Assembly (NCBI RefSeq): GCF_003852525.1 | Contig: NZ_QAJL01000002.1 | Location: 890,097-954,096 of the forward strand | Reading direction: 5' to 3' | Source of the DNA: Pedobacter sp. KBW06 | Lineage (GTDB): Bacteria > Bacteroidota > Bacteroidia > Sphingobacteriales > Sphingobacteriaceae | Length of the DNA stretch: 64,000 bases | Shown: in pieces, positions 1 through 7,873 of the stretch | Layout: every line of letters begins with the position of its first letter | How positions within the stretch are numbered: position 1 is the stretch's first letter | Position numbers and translations under genes: made by a program | The notes under the pieces: model-generated | What the model was told of the DNA's origin: nothing | The model's database searches: none | The model's input: only the letters and a program-made list of their open reading frames with translations

Positions 1-60
1 ATCTTCATACCAGCTTCCTGATGATGTTTAAATAAGTATTTTTAAGCTAAGAAAGCAAGA

Positions 61-1209
61 CTATTTAGATTGTCCTGCGCCTAAAACTTCTGCCAGTTTC
101 TTTTGTAATTCTTCGCCTCTGATGTTTTTCGCAATAATTTTACCTGTTGGATCAATCAGGTAATTTGCCGGAATAGACTGAATGCCATAAGCTTTTGCAG
201 CGGCATTGTCCCAGAACTGTAAGTCAGAAACATGTGTCCATGTTAATCCGTCTTTTTCTATCGCCTGCAACCAATCTGCTTTTTTACCCGGACGGTCTAA
301 AGAAACACCAAGAACAGTGAAATTTTTGTCTTTAAAGTTCTTATAAGCGGTAACTACATTAGGGTTCTCCTGACGACAAGGGCCACACCATGATGCCCAG
401 AAATCAAGCAATACATATTTACCTTTGAAATCAGACAATTTTACCGGTTTATCATTCACATCATTTTGTGTGAAATCCATTGCCATTTGTCCGACCTGAG
501 TTTTCTTAGCAGAAGCGATCATATTGGCAATGTTTTTACCAAGATCTGTTGCCCTTACTTCAGCAGAAAATTTGTTGAACTGAGGTTCTACCACATTCAC
601 ATCGATCTCAGACAAACCGCTTCTAAAAGCAACCAAACTCACGTAAGAATTTGGATTGGCTTCAATAAAGCTTTTATTGATGGCTTCCAGTTCTTTTTGA
701 TTTTCATCGTCACGGCTCATTACCGTTTTCATGTAAGCCTCATCTTTACGCTGCTCTTCTGTTTTGCTGCGATACTCACGCATCAGGGCCGCCCCTTTTT
801 CATTAACCGCTTTAGTCAGCAGCTTATACTTTTCGTTTTCCTCGTTTAATTTTGAGCCCTTTACCGTTGCATATTTGATAGAATCCTTAGGAGTAATCAG
901 TTCAACAGGTTTTGCCTCAAGATAAAAATTGATCACATCTGCAGGAACACGTTTTGCCGGATCTACGACTGCATTGTCATGTTTAACCCTGATTTGTGCC
1001 TGTGCAATTCCACTTAGCGGACCTGAAAATGTAAATTTCCCGCCTACAATGGCGGCAGAGTCGGTAACCTGGTTCTGGCCTACCCGATAAGCAATAAAAG
1101 CCTTTGCCGGTGCATTTAAGTTTCCCACCTTGCCATTGACGGTAAATTTACCTTGTGACATTGCTACAACAGGCAATAAGCAGATTGCAGCGATTAAAGT
1201 TGTTTTCAT
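61..1209 (-). CDS. TlpA-like thiol-disulfide oxidoreductase with DUF4369 domain
   Basis: This 382-residue exported protein has a signal peptide at about residues 1-18 (hydrophobic core ending in AMSQG). A beta-rich N-terminal part (about 20-115) resembles DUF4369, a helical linker follows (about 120-235), and residues about 240-378 form a TlpA/AhpC-TSA thioredoxin fold. The redox motif WCGPC lies at 274-278 and the cis-proline loop (SIPANY) near 345-350, so the active site looks complete. In Bacteroidota such proteins act in the periplasm or at the inner or outer membrane in disulfide reduction or in oxidative and nutrient stress; the substrate cannot be read from sequence. The gene stands alone, transcribed away from its neighbour; its leader holds a 10-bp tandem duplication (ATGTTAGTTT twice, 1213-1232). 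ATG start. Confident of the fold, not of the pathway. Confidence 0.9.
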   Translation of the reverse strand: MKTTLIAAICLLPVVAMSQGKFTVNGKVGNLNAPAKAFIAYRVGQNQVTDSAAIVGGKFTFSGPLSGIAQAQIRVKHDNAVVDPAKRVPADVINFYLEAKPVELITPKDSIKYATVKGSKLNEENEKYKLLTKAVNEKGAALMREYRSKTEEQRKDEAYMKTVMSRDDENQKELEAINKSFIEANPNSYVSLVAFRSGLSEIDVNVVEPQFNKFSAEVRATDLGKNIANMIASAKKTQVGQMAMDFTQNDVNDKPVKLSDFKGKYVLLDFWASWCGPCRQENPNVVTAYKNFKDKNFTVLGVSLDRPGKKADWLQAIEKDGLTWTHVSDLQFWDNAAAKAYGIQSIPANYLIDPTGKIIAKNIRGEELQKKLAEVLGAGQSK

Positions 1210-1332
1210 TGAATGTTAGTTTATGTTAGTTTATGATCTTCTCCCGCTTCATCAGCATAGCAGGGCTAATGTAAGCAATGTCTAAAGACGAACAGCATCT
1301 GTCTCCTCTTAAACGTTATATTTTAGGTAAAA

Positions 1333-2514
1333 TTACAATAGCTTTTGGTAAGTCCTCCACCATAGATCCGGCATCTCTCCATTTACGGCCATCGTATAAT
1401 CGTCATAGCGGCAAGGCACCAGATGGAAGCGTTCATTTTTAGTGATTCCTGAGGGATAAGGCACCTGCATCCACCAGCGGTCGGACTTTTTGCTCTTCAC
1501 GAAGAGCATTTCTCCTGAACCATCGTTTAAACTCGCGCGGTACACCAGGTACTGAGACTTGGGGGTGAGCGGAAAATCTTTCTTACGGTTGTAATAGCCA
1601 TCAATAAAGTACCAGACCATTTGCGCCAGCAACATGGCCGTCTGCCCATTATTGTCGAAAGCCGGGTTAAACTCATAAAAGCCGATCGAAGTCAGCTTGT
1701 CGCTCATCCCCGCATAGCGGGTAATCCTGCAGGCCTGTTCTCCGTAAAAACCATTTGGCCCCGCATTGGCATTTGCCCTGGCATCAGAAGAACGGATGGC
1801 ACCAATGTCAAAACTAATCATATTCGCATTCCTTACGATCGGTTCAGTGAGGGTAATGTCATCCATAAACTCACCCAGACGGTGTACATCAAAATAGAGC
1901 TTATTCATTACTTTCAGGCTTTCCTGATTTACGAAATAGGTTTGGTAACCGATATTGCTAAAATTAAACAGGTAATTGGGCTGATGTAACAGGATTTTAT
2001 TCAGATAGGTATCAGATTTTGCGGCCAATCCTTCCTGATCTTCTTCGTCGAGGTCAAACTTACTGTCGATCACTACCAGATCTACTTTTTGATCCAGGCT
2101 TTCATAAGCCAGGTATTGTGCATAGGTCAGGTCTTGTCCACCGCCCATAATAATGGGAAGGATGTTCAGGCTGATCAGTTCGGCCACGACCATCTTTACT
2201 GCTACATAGGTATCGGAGATCGCAGCTCCTGGTTTGATGTTTCCAAGGTCAATGATCCTGCTGTTAAAAGCCCCCTCATTTAAAGCATAAAATTGCGACC
2301 TGAAATAGTCCGGCGCCAGTGCACAACCTTCATTATTCACTGCTGCACGATCATCAAGCACACCAAAAATGGCAATATCGTATTGATTTTCCCCGAGATC
2401 CGGAAATTTATCCGTGTAAAAACCTGCCTTTAAACCCAACTGACTGGTATAGAATCCATGTTTTGGGGCAAATTTGTCAGGGTTGACCGGAGAAAAAAAA
2501 TCTGATAAAGACAT
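1333..2514 (-). CDS. Arginase/formimidoylglutamase-fold protein with degraded metal site
   Basis: The 393-residue protein has the ureohydrolase (arginase/agmatinase/formimidoylglutamase) layout, but three of the usual six manganese ligands are replaced. The GGDHS motif reads GGGQD (124-128, His to Gln), the DAHxD motif reads DSKFD (150-154, His to Lys) and the SxDxD motif reads SFDIG (234-238, second Asp to Gly). The downstream GFYEFNPAFD segment (278-287), which carries the conserved Glu, is kept. A canonical binuclear Mn enzyme is therefore unlikely; it may be a pseudoenzyme, bind one metal, or serve a regulatory role. Annotation pipelines often call such Bacteroidota proteins formimidoylglutamase; no hut genes are next to it. 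It is divergent from the SDR operon, with about 74 bp between start codons. ATG start. Confidence 0.8.
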   Translation of the reverse strand: MSLSDFFSPVNPDKFAPKHGFYTSQLGLKAGFYTDKFPDLGENQYDIAIFGVLDDRAAVNNEGCALAPDYFRSQFYALNEGAFNSRIIDLGNIKPGAAISDTYVAVKMVVAELISLNILPIIMGGGQDLTYAQYLAYESLDQKVDLVVIDSKFDLDEEDQEGLAAKSDTYLNKILLHQPNYLFNFSNIGYQTYFVNQESLKVMNKLYFDVHRLGEFMDDITLTEPIVRNANMISFDIGAIRSSDARANANAGPNGFYGEQACRITRYAGMSDKLTSIGFYEFNPAFDNNGQTAMLLAQMVWYFIDGYYNRKKDFPLTPKSQYLVYRASLNDGSGEMLFVKSKKSDRWWMQVPYPSGITKNERFHLVPCRYDDYTMAVNGEMPDLWWRTYQKLL

Positions 2515-2544
2515 ATTGTACTATAAATGTATCTGTCAAATATC

Positions 2545-2552
2545 TATTTTTG
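2545..2552 (+). promoter_or_regulatory. -7 promoter element of the SDR operon
   Basis: TATTTTTG matches the Bacteroidota -7 consensus TAnnTTTG and sits 36 bp before the ATG at 2589. The last three bases could be read as a TTG start in frame with the gene; the promoter match argues against that. No good -33 TTTG was found at 19-21 bp upstream. Confidence 0.4.
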
Positions 2553-2588
2553 AGAGCATATTTTAATGAACATCCTAAAAAAAATGAA

Positions 2589-3566
2589 ATGATATTGGTT
2601 ACCGGTGCTACTGGATTTTTAGGAGCAGAATTAATACATCAGCTAACCGGACAGGGAATAAAGCTCAGGGCCTTAAAGCGTGAGCACTCTGTAATTCCGG
2701 ATTTAATAAAAGACAATCCCCTGATAGAATGGGCGGTTGCAGACATCAACGACCTTTCTACTCTGGATACTGCATTTGAAGACATCCACCAGGTCTATCA
2801 CTGTGCTGCAATGATTTCTTTTGACCCTAAGGACAAAGCAAAATTGCTGAAAGTAAATATTGAAGGCACGAGCAATGTAGTGAACCTTTGTGTGGAAAAC
2901 CAGGCGAGACTGCTTCATGTGAGTTCCGTTGCCGCTTTGGGAAATGCAAAAAAAGGACAGCTGATCACAGAAAAAGACTTCTGGGAATACGATTCCAAGG
3001 CACATTCCTATGCCATTTCTAAATATGAAGGAGAAATGGAAGTCTGGCGCGGCATTGCCGAAGGCCTTGAAGCAGTCATTGTAAATCCATCGGTCATCAT
3101 TGGTGGCCCGGCCGGATTTCAGGGAAGCGGAGCGATTTTTAAGCTCGTAAAAGAAGGGCTTTCTTTCTATACCAAAGGGGCTACCGGAATTGTAGATGTT
3201 GAGGATGTGGCCAAAAGTATGATTGCCCTGATGAACAGCAAGATTACCGAAGAGCGTTTTACCATCAGTGCAGAAAACTACAATTACCAGCGTTTTTTTG
3301 GAGAGATCGCCAGGGGATTTGGGGTCAAAGCACCTGCTAAAGAAGCGAAACCATGGATGCTTGGCATCGCATGGAGGGCCGCGAAACTGGCTTCTTTGTT
3401 TACCGGAAAACCAGCCGCTTTAACAAGTGACGCCGCCAGAAGCAGCCTGAACGAGAGTTTATACAGCAATAAAAAAATAATTGAGACCATTGGAATAACA
3501 TTTAAGCCGCTGGATCAGACCATAGCAGAAACCTGTCAGGCCCTGAAACAGCTCCCACTTCATTAA
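2589..3566 (+). CDS. NAD(P)-dependent epimerase/dehydratase (extended SDR)
   Basis: From the ATG at 2589 the protein is 325 residues and begins directly with the first Rossmann strand and the nucleotide-binding motif GATGFLG, as is usual in this family. An upstream in-frame TTG at 2550 would add 13 residues but lies inside a probable -7 promoter element, so it is not used here. Other SDR marks are the catalytic Ser/Thr region (HVSSVAALG) and the YxxxK pair (YAISK). The C-terminal substrate domain shows that it belongs with nucleoside-sugar epimerases, dihydroflavonol or 3-beta-hydroxysteroid dehydrogenase-like proteins, without naming a substrate. It is the first gene of an operon: the next start codon is 4 bases after its stop. 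Confidence 0.85.
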   Translation: MILVTGATGFLGAELIHQLTGQGIKLRALKREHSVIPDLIKDNPLIEWAVADINDLSTLDTAFEDIHQVYHCAAMISFDPKDKAKLLKVNIEGTSNVVNLCVENQARLLHVSSVAALGNAKKGQLITEKDFWEYDSKAHSYAISKYEGEMEVWRGIAEGLEAVIVNPSVIIGGPAGFQGSGAIFKLVKEGLSFYTKGATGIVDVEDVAKSMIALMNSKITEERFTISAENYNYQRFFGEIARGFGVKAPAKEAKPWMLGIAWRAAKLASLFTGKPAALTSDAARSSLNESLYSNKKIIETIGITFKPLDQTIAETCQALKQLPLH

Positions 3567-3570
3567 CATT

Positions 3571-4869
3571 ATGAATCAGAAGAATATTTACATCATTGAT
3601 TTCGACAGCACCTTTACCCAGGTAGAGGCATTGGATGAGCTGGCCCGTATTTCCCTCAAAAAGCATCCTGAAAAAGAAGCTATTTTCAAGAAAATCGAAG
3701 ATTATACCAACCTGGCGATGGAAGGGAAGTTGTCTTTCGGGGAGAGCCTTGCACAAAGGGTTAAACTTTTGGAAGCTTCGGAAGACCATTTAAAACAGCT
3801 GATCACCCGGTTAAAGAAGAAAGTATCGGCTTCTTTCTCCCGCAATGCAGCCTTTTTTAAGAAACATGCAGATGAAGTATTGATCGTTTCAGGTGGATTT
3901 AAAGAGTTTATCACCCCTGTGGTGAGCCAGTACCATATCAAAAAAGAAAATATTTACGCCAACACCTTTGTTACCACCGGCGATGGCAAAATTATAGATT
4001 ACGACCATGCCAATCCTTTAAGTGAAGAAGGTGGTAAGGTGAAATTAATGCAGCAGCTGAACCTGGAAGGAAACCTCTACGGAATCGGCGATGGCTATTC
4101 AGATTTCCAGCTACGGGAAAGTGGACTGATCAAAAAGTTCTATGCCTTTACGGAGAACATCTCCAGAGAAAGCATTGTAGAAAAAGCCGACCATGTAACC
4201 CCGAGCTTCGATGAGTTCCTGTATGTGAACAACCTGCCGAGGGCCATCTCTTACCCTAAGAACAGGATTTTATGCCTCGTGATCGGCGAAGTAGATCCGC
4301 AAAGCATTGCCTTACTGAAGAAAGACGGTTTTTCTATTCGTCATAAAACCTCTTTTGAGGAGAAATATGTGGCAGATGTGCACATGATGTTACTTGCTGA
4401 AGGGGAAAAAATAGAGCTTGAAAAGCTGAAAAGAGCGGTAAAATTAAAAACGGTAGGTTACCTTGGCCAGGCAAAGAGCAAGATTGACATTGCGACCTGT
4501 ACCGAACAGGGTGTCGTTGTTTTTGACGATTTAAAATCAAATCCAAGAAACCTGACCTTCATTCCGAAAAGAATGATCGACTTTATGAATACCGGAACAA
4601 CACACCTGAGCAATAACTTTCCGAATTTACAGCTCCCGAGGATCGATAAATCTCACCGCCTGATCCATATCCACCAGAACGTTCCGGGAATTATGGCCAA
4701 AATCAACACTGTTTTTGCTAAGCACGACATCAATATTGTGGCGCAATTCCTGATGACCAATCAAAACATCGGATATGTGATTACCGACATCAATGCAGAA
4801 TACGACAAACAACTTTTTAAATCTTTAAAAAAGATTGAACATACCATAAAATTCAGGGTACTGTACTAG
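3571..4869 (+). CDS. Phosphoserine phosphatase (HAD) fused to truncated SerA-like region and ACT domain
   Basis: This is a 432-residue three-part protein. Residues 1-215 are a HAD-IB phosphatase with motif I DFDST (10-14), the SGG motif (107-109), a motif III lysine near 156-158 and GDGYSD (173-178), all expected of phosphoserine phosphatase (SerB). Residues about 230-345 resemble the substrate-binding half of D-3-phosphoglycerate dehydrogenase (SerA), but the inserted NAD-binding Rossmann domain, with its GxGxxG and catalytic Arg/Glu/His, is absent. Residues about 362-432 form an ACT domain closely resembling the serine-binding regulatory end of SerA (HRLIHIHQNVPG, final RVLY). The inferred role is the last step of serine synthesis with serine feedback sensed by ACT; the middle part looks vestigial. 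It sits between an SDR (4-bp gap) and tryptophan dioxygenase (10-bp gap). Confidence 0.85.
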   Translation: MNQKNIYIIDFDSTFTQVEALDELARISLKKHPEKEAIFKKIEDYTNLAMEGKLSFGESLAQRVKLLEASEDHLKQLITRLKKKVSASFSRNAAFFKKHADEVLIVSGGFKEFITPVVSQYHIKKENIYANTFVTTGDGKIIDYDHANPLSEEGGKVKLMQQLNLEGNLYGIGDGYSDFQLRESGLIKKFYAFTENISRESIVEKADHVTPSFDEFLYVNNLPRAISYPKNRILCLVIGEVDPQSIALLKKDGFSIRHKTSFEEKYVADVHMMLLAEGEKIELEKLKRAVKLKTVGYLGQAKSKIDIATCTEQGVVVFDDLKSNPRNLTFIPKRMIDFMNTGTTHLSNNFPNLQLPRIDKSHRLIHIHQNVPGIMAKINTVFAKHDINIVAQFLMTNQNIGYVITDINAEYDKQLFKSLKKIEHTIKFRVLY

Positions 4870-4879
4870 CCTTAAAACC

Positions 4880-5842
4880 ATGGAATTAACACCACAAATA
4901 AAAGACAAACTGGACAAATTGCAGGAGAAATACACTGCAATGGGTCAGGACATGTCGGCCTATCTGGATGGCCTCTTGTATGCAGATTTCCTAACCTATT
5001 GGGACTACATCCATTTGGACACACTCCTGAGCTTACAAGCACCAAAAACCTCTTTTCCTGATGAGGAAATTTTCATCATGTATCATCAGATTACGGAGCT
5101 TTATTTTAAGCTTTCGCTGCATGAGTTTAACCAGGTTGCCGCAGCAAGGGAAACTTTAACTGCCACCTTCTTCACAGACCGCGTGAAAAGGATCAATGCC
5201 TACTTTAACGCATTGGTTTCTTCTTTTGAAGTGATGGTCAACGGAATGGAAAAAGAGCAATTCCTGAAATTCAGGATGTCCTTACTACCGGCAAGCGGCT
5301 TTCAGTCGGGACAATACCGGATGATTGAGATCAGTGCCACAGATTTCGGCCGGTTGGTAGATAAAGAGAAAAGAGCAGCGCTCGCCGATGCCCCTATTGA
5401 AGAACAGTTTGAGCACATCTACTGGAAATCGGGTGCAACAGAACTGGCAACAGGAAAAGAAACACTCACTTTAAAACAGTTCATCAATAAATATGCAAAC
5501 CAGTTTTTACAATTGGTCAAAGACAGAAAAGACAGTAACTTCTCTGCCCTTTACCACAAAGTAAAAGACGAAGGACAGGATGTGACGGCCTTAACGGAAG
5601 AACTGAGAAAACTGGATTTATTTGTCAATGTAGAATGGCCGCTTTCGCATTATAAATCGGCAGTCAGGTACCTGGAAAGAGATCCTGTTGACATTGCCGC
5701 TACCGGTGGCACCAACTGGCAGAAATACCTGCCTCCGCGTTTTCAGAAAAGAATTTTCTACCCTTTCCTCTGGACCGAAGAGCAAATGGAAGAATGGGGA
5801 AAAGGATGGGTACTCAGCGTCCTGAAAGACCTCAGAAGTTAA
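4880..5842 (+). CDS. Tryptophan 2,3-dioxygenase family protein
   Basis: The 320-residue haem protein matches the tryptophan 2,3-dioxygenase family, which opens the indole ring of L-tryptophan to N-formylkynurenine in the cytoplasm. Recognisable family elements are the distal histidine in MYHQITELYFKL (His69), the substrate-carboxylate arginine in FRMSLLPASGFQSGQ (Arg132), the likely haem-axial histidine in PLSHYKSAVRYLE (His257) and the TGGT turn (275-278). It lacks any signal peptide. It ends an operon with the SDR and the SerB-like fusion, followed by a bidirectional terminator. No kynureninase or kynurenine monooxygenase lies nearby, so the pathway context is unknown. The family is secure; substrate specificity in this divergent Bacteroidota branch is assumed. 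Confidence 0.9.
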   Translation: MELTPQIKDKLDKLQEKYTAMGQDMSAYLDGLLYADFLTYWDYIHLDTLLSLQAPKTSFPDEEIFIMYHQITELYFKLSLHEFNQVAAARETLTATFFTDRVKRINAYFNALVSSFEVMVNGMEKEQFLKFRMSLLPASGFQSGQYRMIEISATDFGRLVDKEKRAALADAPIEEQFEHIYWKSGATELATGKETLTLKQFINKYANQFLQLVKDRKDSNFSALYHKVKDEGQDVTALTEELRKLDLFVNVEWPLSHYKSAVRYLERDPVDIAATGGTNWQKYLPPRFQKRIFYPFLWTEEQMEEWGKGWVLSVLKDLRS

Positions 5843-5849
5843 ATAAAAA

Positions 5850-5877
5850 GGGAACCGTACAAAAGCCGGTTCCCTTT
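5850..5877. terminator. Bidirectional terminator between convergent genes
   Basis: An 8-bp perfect stem (GGGAACCG / CGGTTCCC, 5850-5857 and 5867-5874) is flanked by an A-rich left side and TTTATTTTT on the right. It lies between the end of the tryptophan dioxygenase gene and the end of the convergent small secreted protein gene, so it can serve both. Confidence 0.85.
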
Positions 5878-5900
5878 ATTTTTAGGGGTATGTTTAAGGA

Positions 5901-6446
5901 TTATTTTTCTTTGACAGCCAGGGCAATGATATCTGTTGCAAAGGTGAGGGCAACAAAATCCAGTTTCTCCATATCAAAAATAGGTTTCTCATTTTCGAAG
6001 TCCAGAAAACCTTTGTATACGACGCGGCATTGCCTTGTTCCATCTGCACTGGTCCATAAATTGGCATAATTGGCCGGAAATCCCCCCATATATTGCATCT
6101 TTTGGCTCAGCTTATATCCATTGCTTTTCAGGGCAGCTTCCATCGTCAGGACTTCCGGCTTGGTCAATTCCTTACAAATCAGGCCAACCACCTTATCCTC
6201 CAGGCAATACAAGGTTAAATCATAGGTTTCATACTCATAATACCGCATCATAAAGGGGCCTTTTTGCTCATCCAGCTCTTTGTCGTAAACAAAACGCCCA
6301 CCTTTCTTCATGACACTCTTGAGGTCTGAGGTTTTATGACCCAGGTAATAATTAAACTCCCCAATCGTTTTGGGCCAGCTTTGTGCCTGTACTGCAATGT
6401 TGCTTAGTATCAAAAAGCAGAGTAAGACAATGATTTTCTTTTTCAT
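5901..6446 (-). CDS. Small exported protein of unknown function
   Basis: A 181-residue protein with a clear signal peptide (MKKK, hydrophobic stretch, VQAQS, cleavage after about residue 21) and no lipobox. The mature part is mixed alpha/beta with charged patches and two well separated cysteines, one in YCLED and one in ICKEL, plus a third in TRQCRV. I do not recognise a family. The protein is probably periplasmic. It is a single-gene unit: convergent with the tryptophan dioxygenase operon through a shared terminator and divergent from the aminotransferase gene. ATG start. Confidence 0.75.
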   Translation of the reverse strand: MKKKIIVLLCFLILSNIAVQAQSWPKTIGEFNYYLGHKTSDLKSVMKKGGRFVYDKELDEQKGPFMMRYYEYETYDLTLYCLEDKVVGLICKELTKPEVLTMEAALKSNGYKLSQKMQYMGGFPANYANLWTSADGTRQCRVVYKGFLDFENEKPIFDMEKLDFVALTFATDIIALAVKEK

Positions 6447-6714
6447 GATTTAAATTTTGAAATGGATAACGAGGATGATGACCAAATTTAGATAAAGGCA
6501 TTCCGACAGGAAATACCCACTAAGGAGTATTTTGAAACGATGTCCGGATCTTCATGAGGTTCATCAATTTACCGGCTGCCCCGGGATTTCAAATCGAACG
6601 GAACAAAGGGGATCTTAGTGTATCTAAGACACTTAACAATACTGTTCAAAAACAAAATAAAAAGAAATAAGCAGGGCAATTTTATTAAATTTGCAACAAG
6701 AAATACGAATAGAA
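6447..6714. other. Divergent intergenic region
   Basis: This 268-bp region separates the small exported protein gene (minus) from the aminotransferase gene (plus). It holds a short hairpin (TCTTAG, 6613-6618, with CTAAGA, 6624-6629) and the aminotransferase -7 element at 6686-6693. No reading frame in it looks like a gene and no other structure was recognised. Confidence 0.5.
6686..6693 (+). promoter_or_regulatory. -7 promoter element of the aminotransferase gene
   Basis: TAAATTTG is an exact match to TAnnTTTG, 22 bp before the ATG at 6715. It overlaps an in-frame TTG (6691) that could be mistaken for the start codon. A -33 TTTG at the usual distance is not evident. Confidence 0.5.
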
Positions 6715-7779
6715 ATGAACGATACACTGGATATAACCATCACGAAAGTTGAGCAGAGCAGACTAACAGTAACTGACTTTTCTCAGCTTCCCTTCGGAAA
6801 GGTATTTTCCGATCATATGTTTATTGCCGAATACGAAGATGGCGCCTGGACAAATTTACAGGTATTACCTTATGGCCCGATTCCGATGAGCCCGGCAATT
6901 TCTGCCCTTCATTACGGACAGGCAATTTTTGAAGGCATGAAAGCTTACCGTCAGGCTGATGGTAAAATCAGTGTTTTCAGAGCAGACAAAAACTTTGAGC
7001 GTTTTAACAAATCGGCACAACGCATGGCAATGCCTGCAATTCCTGAAGATATTTTCAGACAGGGAATCGCGGCATTAATTGATATTGATAAAAACTGGGT
7101 ACCGAACCAGGATGGTTATTCTTTGTACATCCGTCCGGTGATGTTTGCTACAGACCCTTACCTGGGTGTAAAGGCATCTGATAAATATACCTTTGCTTTA
7201 TTAACGACCCCTACAGGACCGTATTACAGCAAAGCACTAAAAGTAAAAATTGAAACTGAATTTACACGTGCAGATGAAGGTGGTGTTGGCTATGCTAAAA
7301 CCGCTGGAAATTACGCCCGCTCTTTACACCCTTTTGCCGAAGCATTAAAAGAAGGTTTTGACCAGTTGATCTGGACTGACGCCGTTTCTCATGAGTTTAT
7401 CGAGGAAGCAGGAACAGCAAACTTAATCTTTGTGATCGGCGGAAAACTGGTCACTCCTTCTGTAAGAAGTACCGTTTTGGATGGGGTAACAAGAGACACC
7501 ATTATTCAGCTGGCTAAAAAAGCAGGCATTGAAGTGGAAGAAAGAAGGGTAAGTGTAAAAGAAGTAATCGAAGGTATCGAAAATGGTCAGTTAACAGATG
7601 CGTTCGCAGCAGGTACTGCAGCTACGGTAACCCCAATTGGAGAAATCAGTTATGAAGGTAAGTTATATACGTTAACAGACCCTGCTACACGCACGATTTC
7701 TGCCGGTATCGCAAAAACATTAAATGACATCCGTTACGGACTTGCTCCTGACGAGTTCGGATGGAACTGGATCGTGTAA
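6715..7779 (+). CDS. ilvE: Branched-chain-amino-acid aminotransferase
   Basis: A 354-residue fold-type IV PLP enzyme that interconverts leucine, isoleucine or valine with their 2-oxo acids. Visible marks are the N-terminal FEGMKAYRQ segment, the KTAGNYARS segment whose lysine is the expected Schiff-base residue, the VTPSVRSTVLDGVTRD cofactor loop and the AFAAGTAATVTPI phosphate-binding segment. The ATG at 6715 is preferred to the in-frame TTG at 6691, which lies in a -7 promoter element. It is monocistronic: a strong terminator follows 32 bp after the stop. Length and motifs fit the long (class II, BCAT) form common in Bacteroidota. Confidence 0.93.
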   Translation: MNDTLDITITKVEQSRLTVTDFSQLPFGKVFSDHMFIAEYEDGAWTNLQVLPYGPIPMSPAISALHYGQAIFEGMKAYRQADGKISVFRADKNFERFNKSAQRMAMPAIPEDIFRQGIAALIDIDKNWVPNQDGYSLYIRPVMFATDPYLGVKASDKYTFALLTTPTGPYYSKALKVKIETEFTRADEGGVGYAKTAGNYARSLHPFAEALKEGFDQLIWTDAVSHEFIEEAGTANLIFVIGGKLVTPSVRSTVLDGVTRDTIIQLAKKAGIEVEERRVSVKEVIEGIENGQLTDAFAAGTAATVTPIGEISYEGKLYTLTDPATRTISAGIAKTLNDIRYGLAPDEFGWNWIV

Positions 7780-7810
7780 ATTTACAGCTACATTGTAAAT
7801 AATTCTTGTG

Positions 7811-7839
7811 AGGCGCCTTTGAACCAGGGCGCCTTTTTT
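7811..7839 (+). terminator. Rho-independent terminator after ilvE
   Basis: A GC-rich stem AGGCGCC (7811-7817) / GGCGCCT (7828-7834) with a 10-base loop is followed by six T residues (7834-7839). Confidence 0.9.
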
Positions 7840-7873
7840 ATAGCTTCAAATTTTTAAACCAATCAGACAATAA

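Noticed and set aside
2550..2588. TTG start adding 13 residues to the SDR
   Set aside because: The TTG is the end of a -7 promoter element, and the family begins at the later ATG.
3571..4869. Functional phosphoglycerate dehydrogenase
   Set aside because: The NAD-binding domain and its catalytic residues are missing; only the outer half and ACT remain.
5794..6069. 91-codon frame crossing the tryptophan dioxygenase end and terminator
   Set aside because: It runs through a strong terminator and over two real genes.
6691..6714. TTG start adding eight residues to ilvE
   Set aside because: The TTG lies in the -7 promoter element TAAATTTG.
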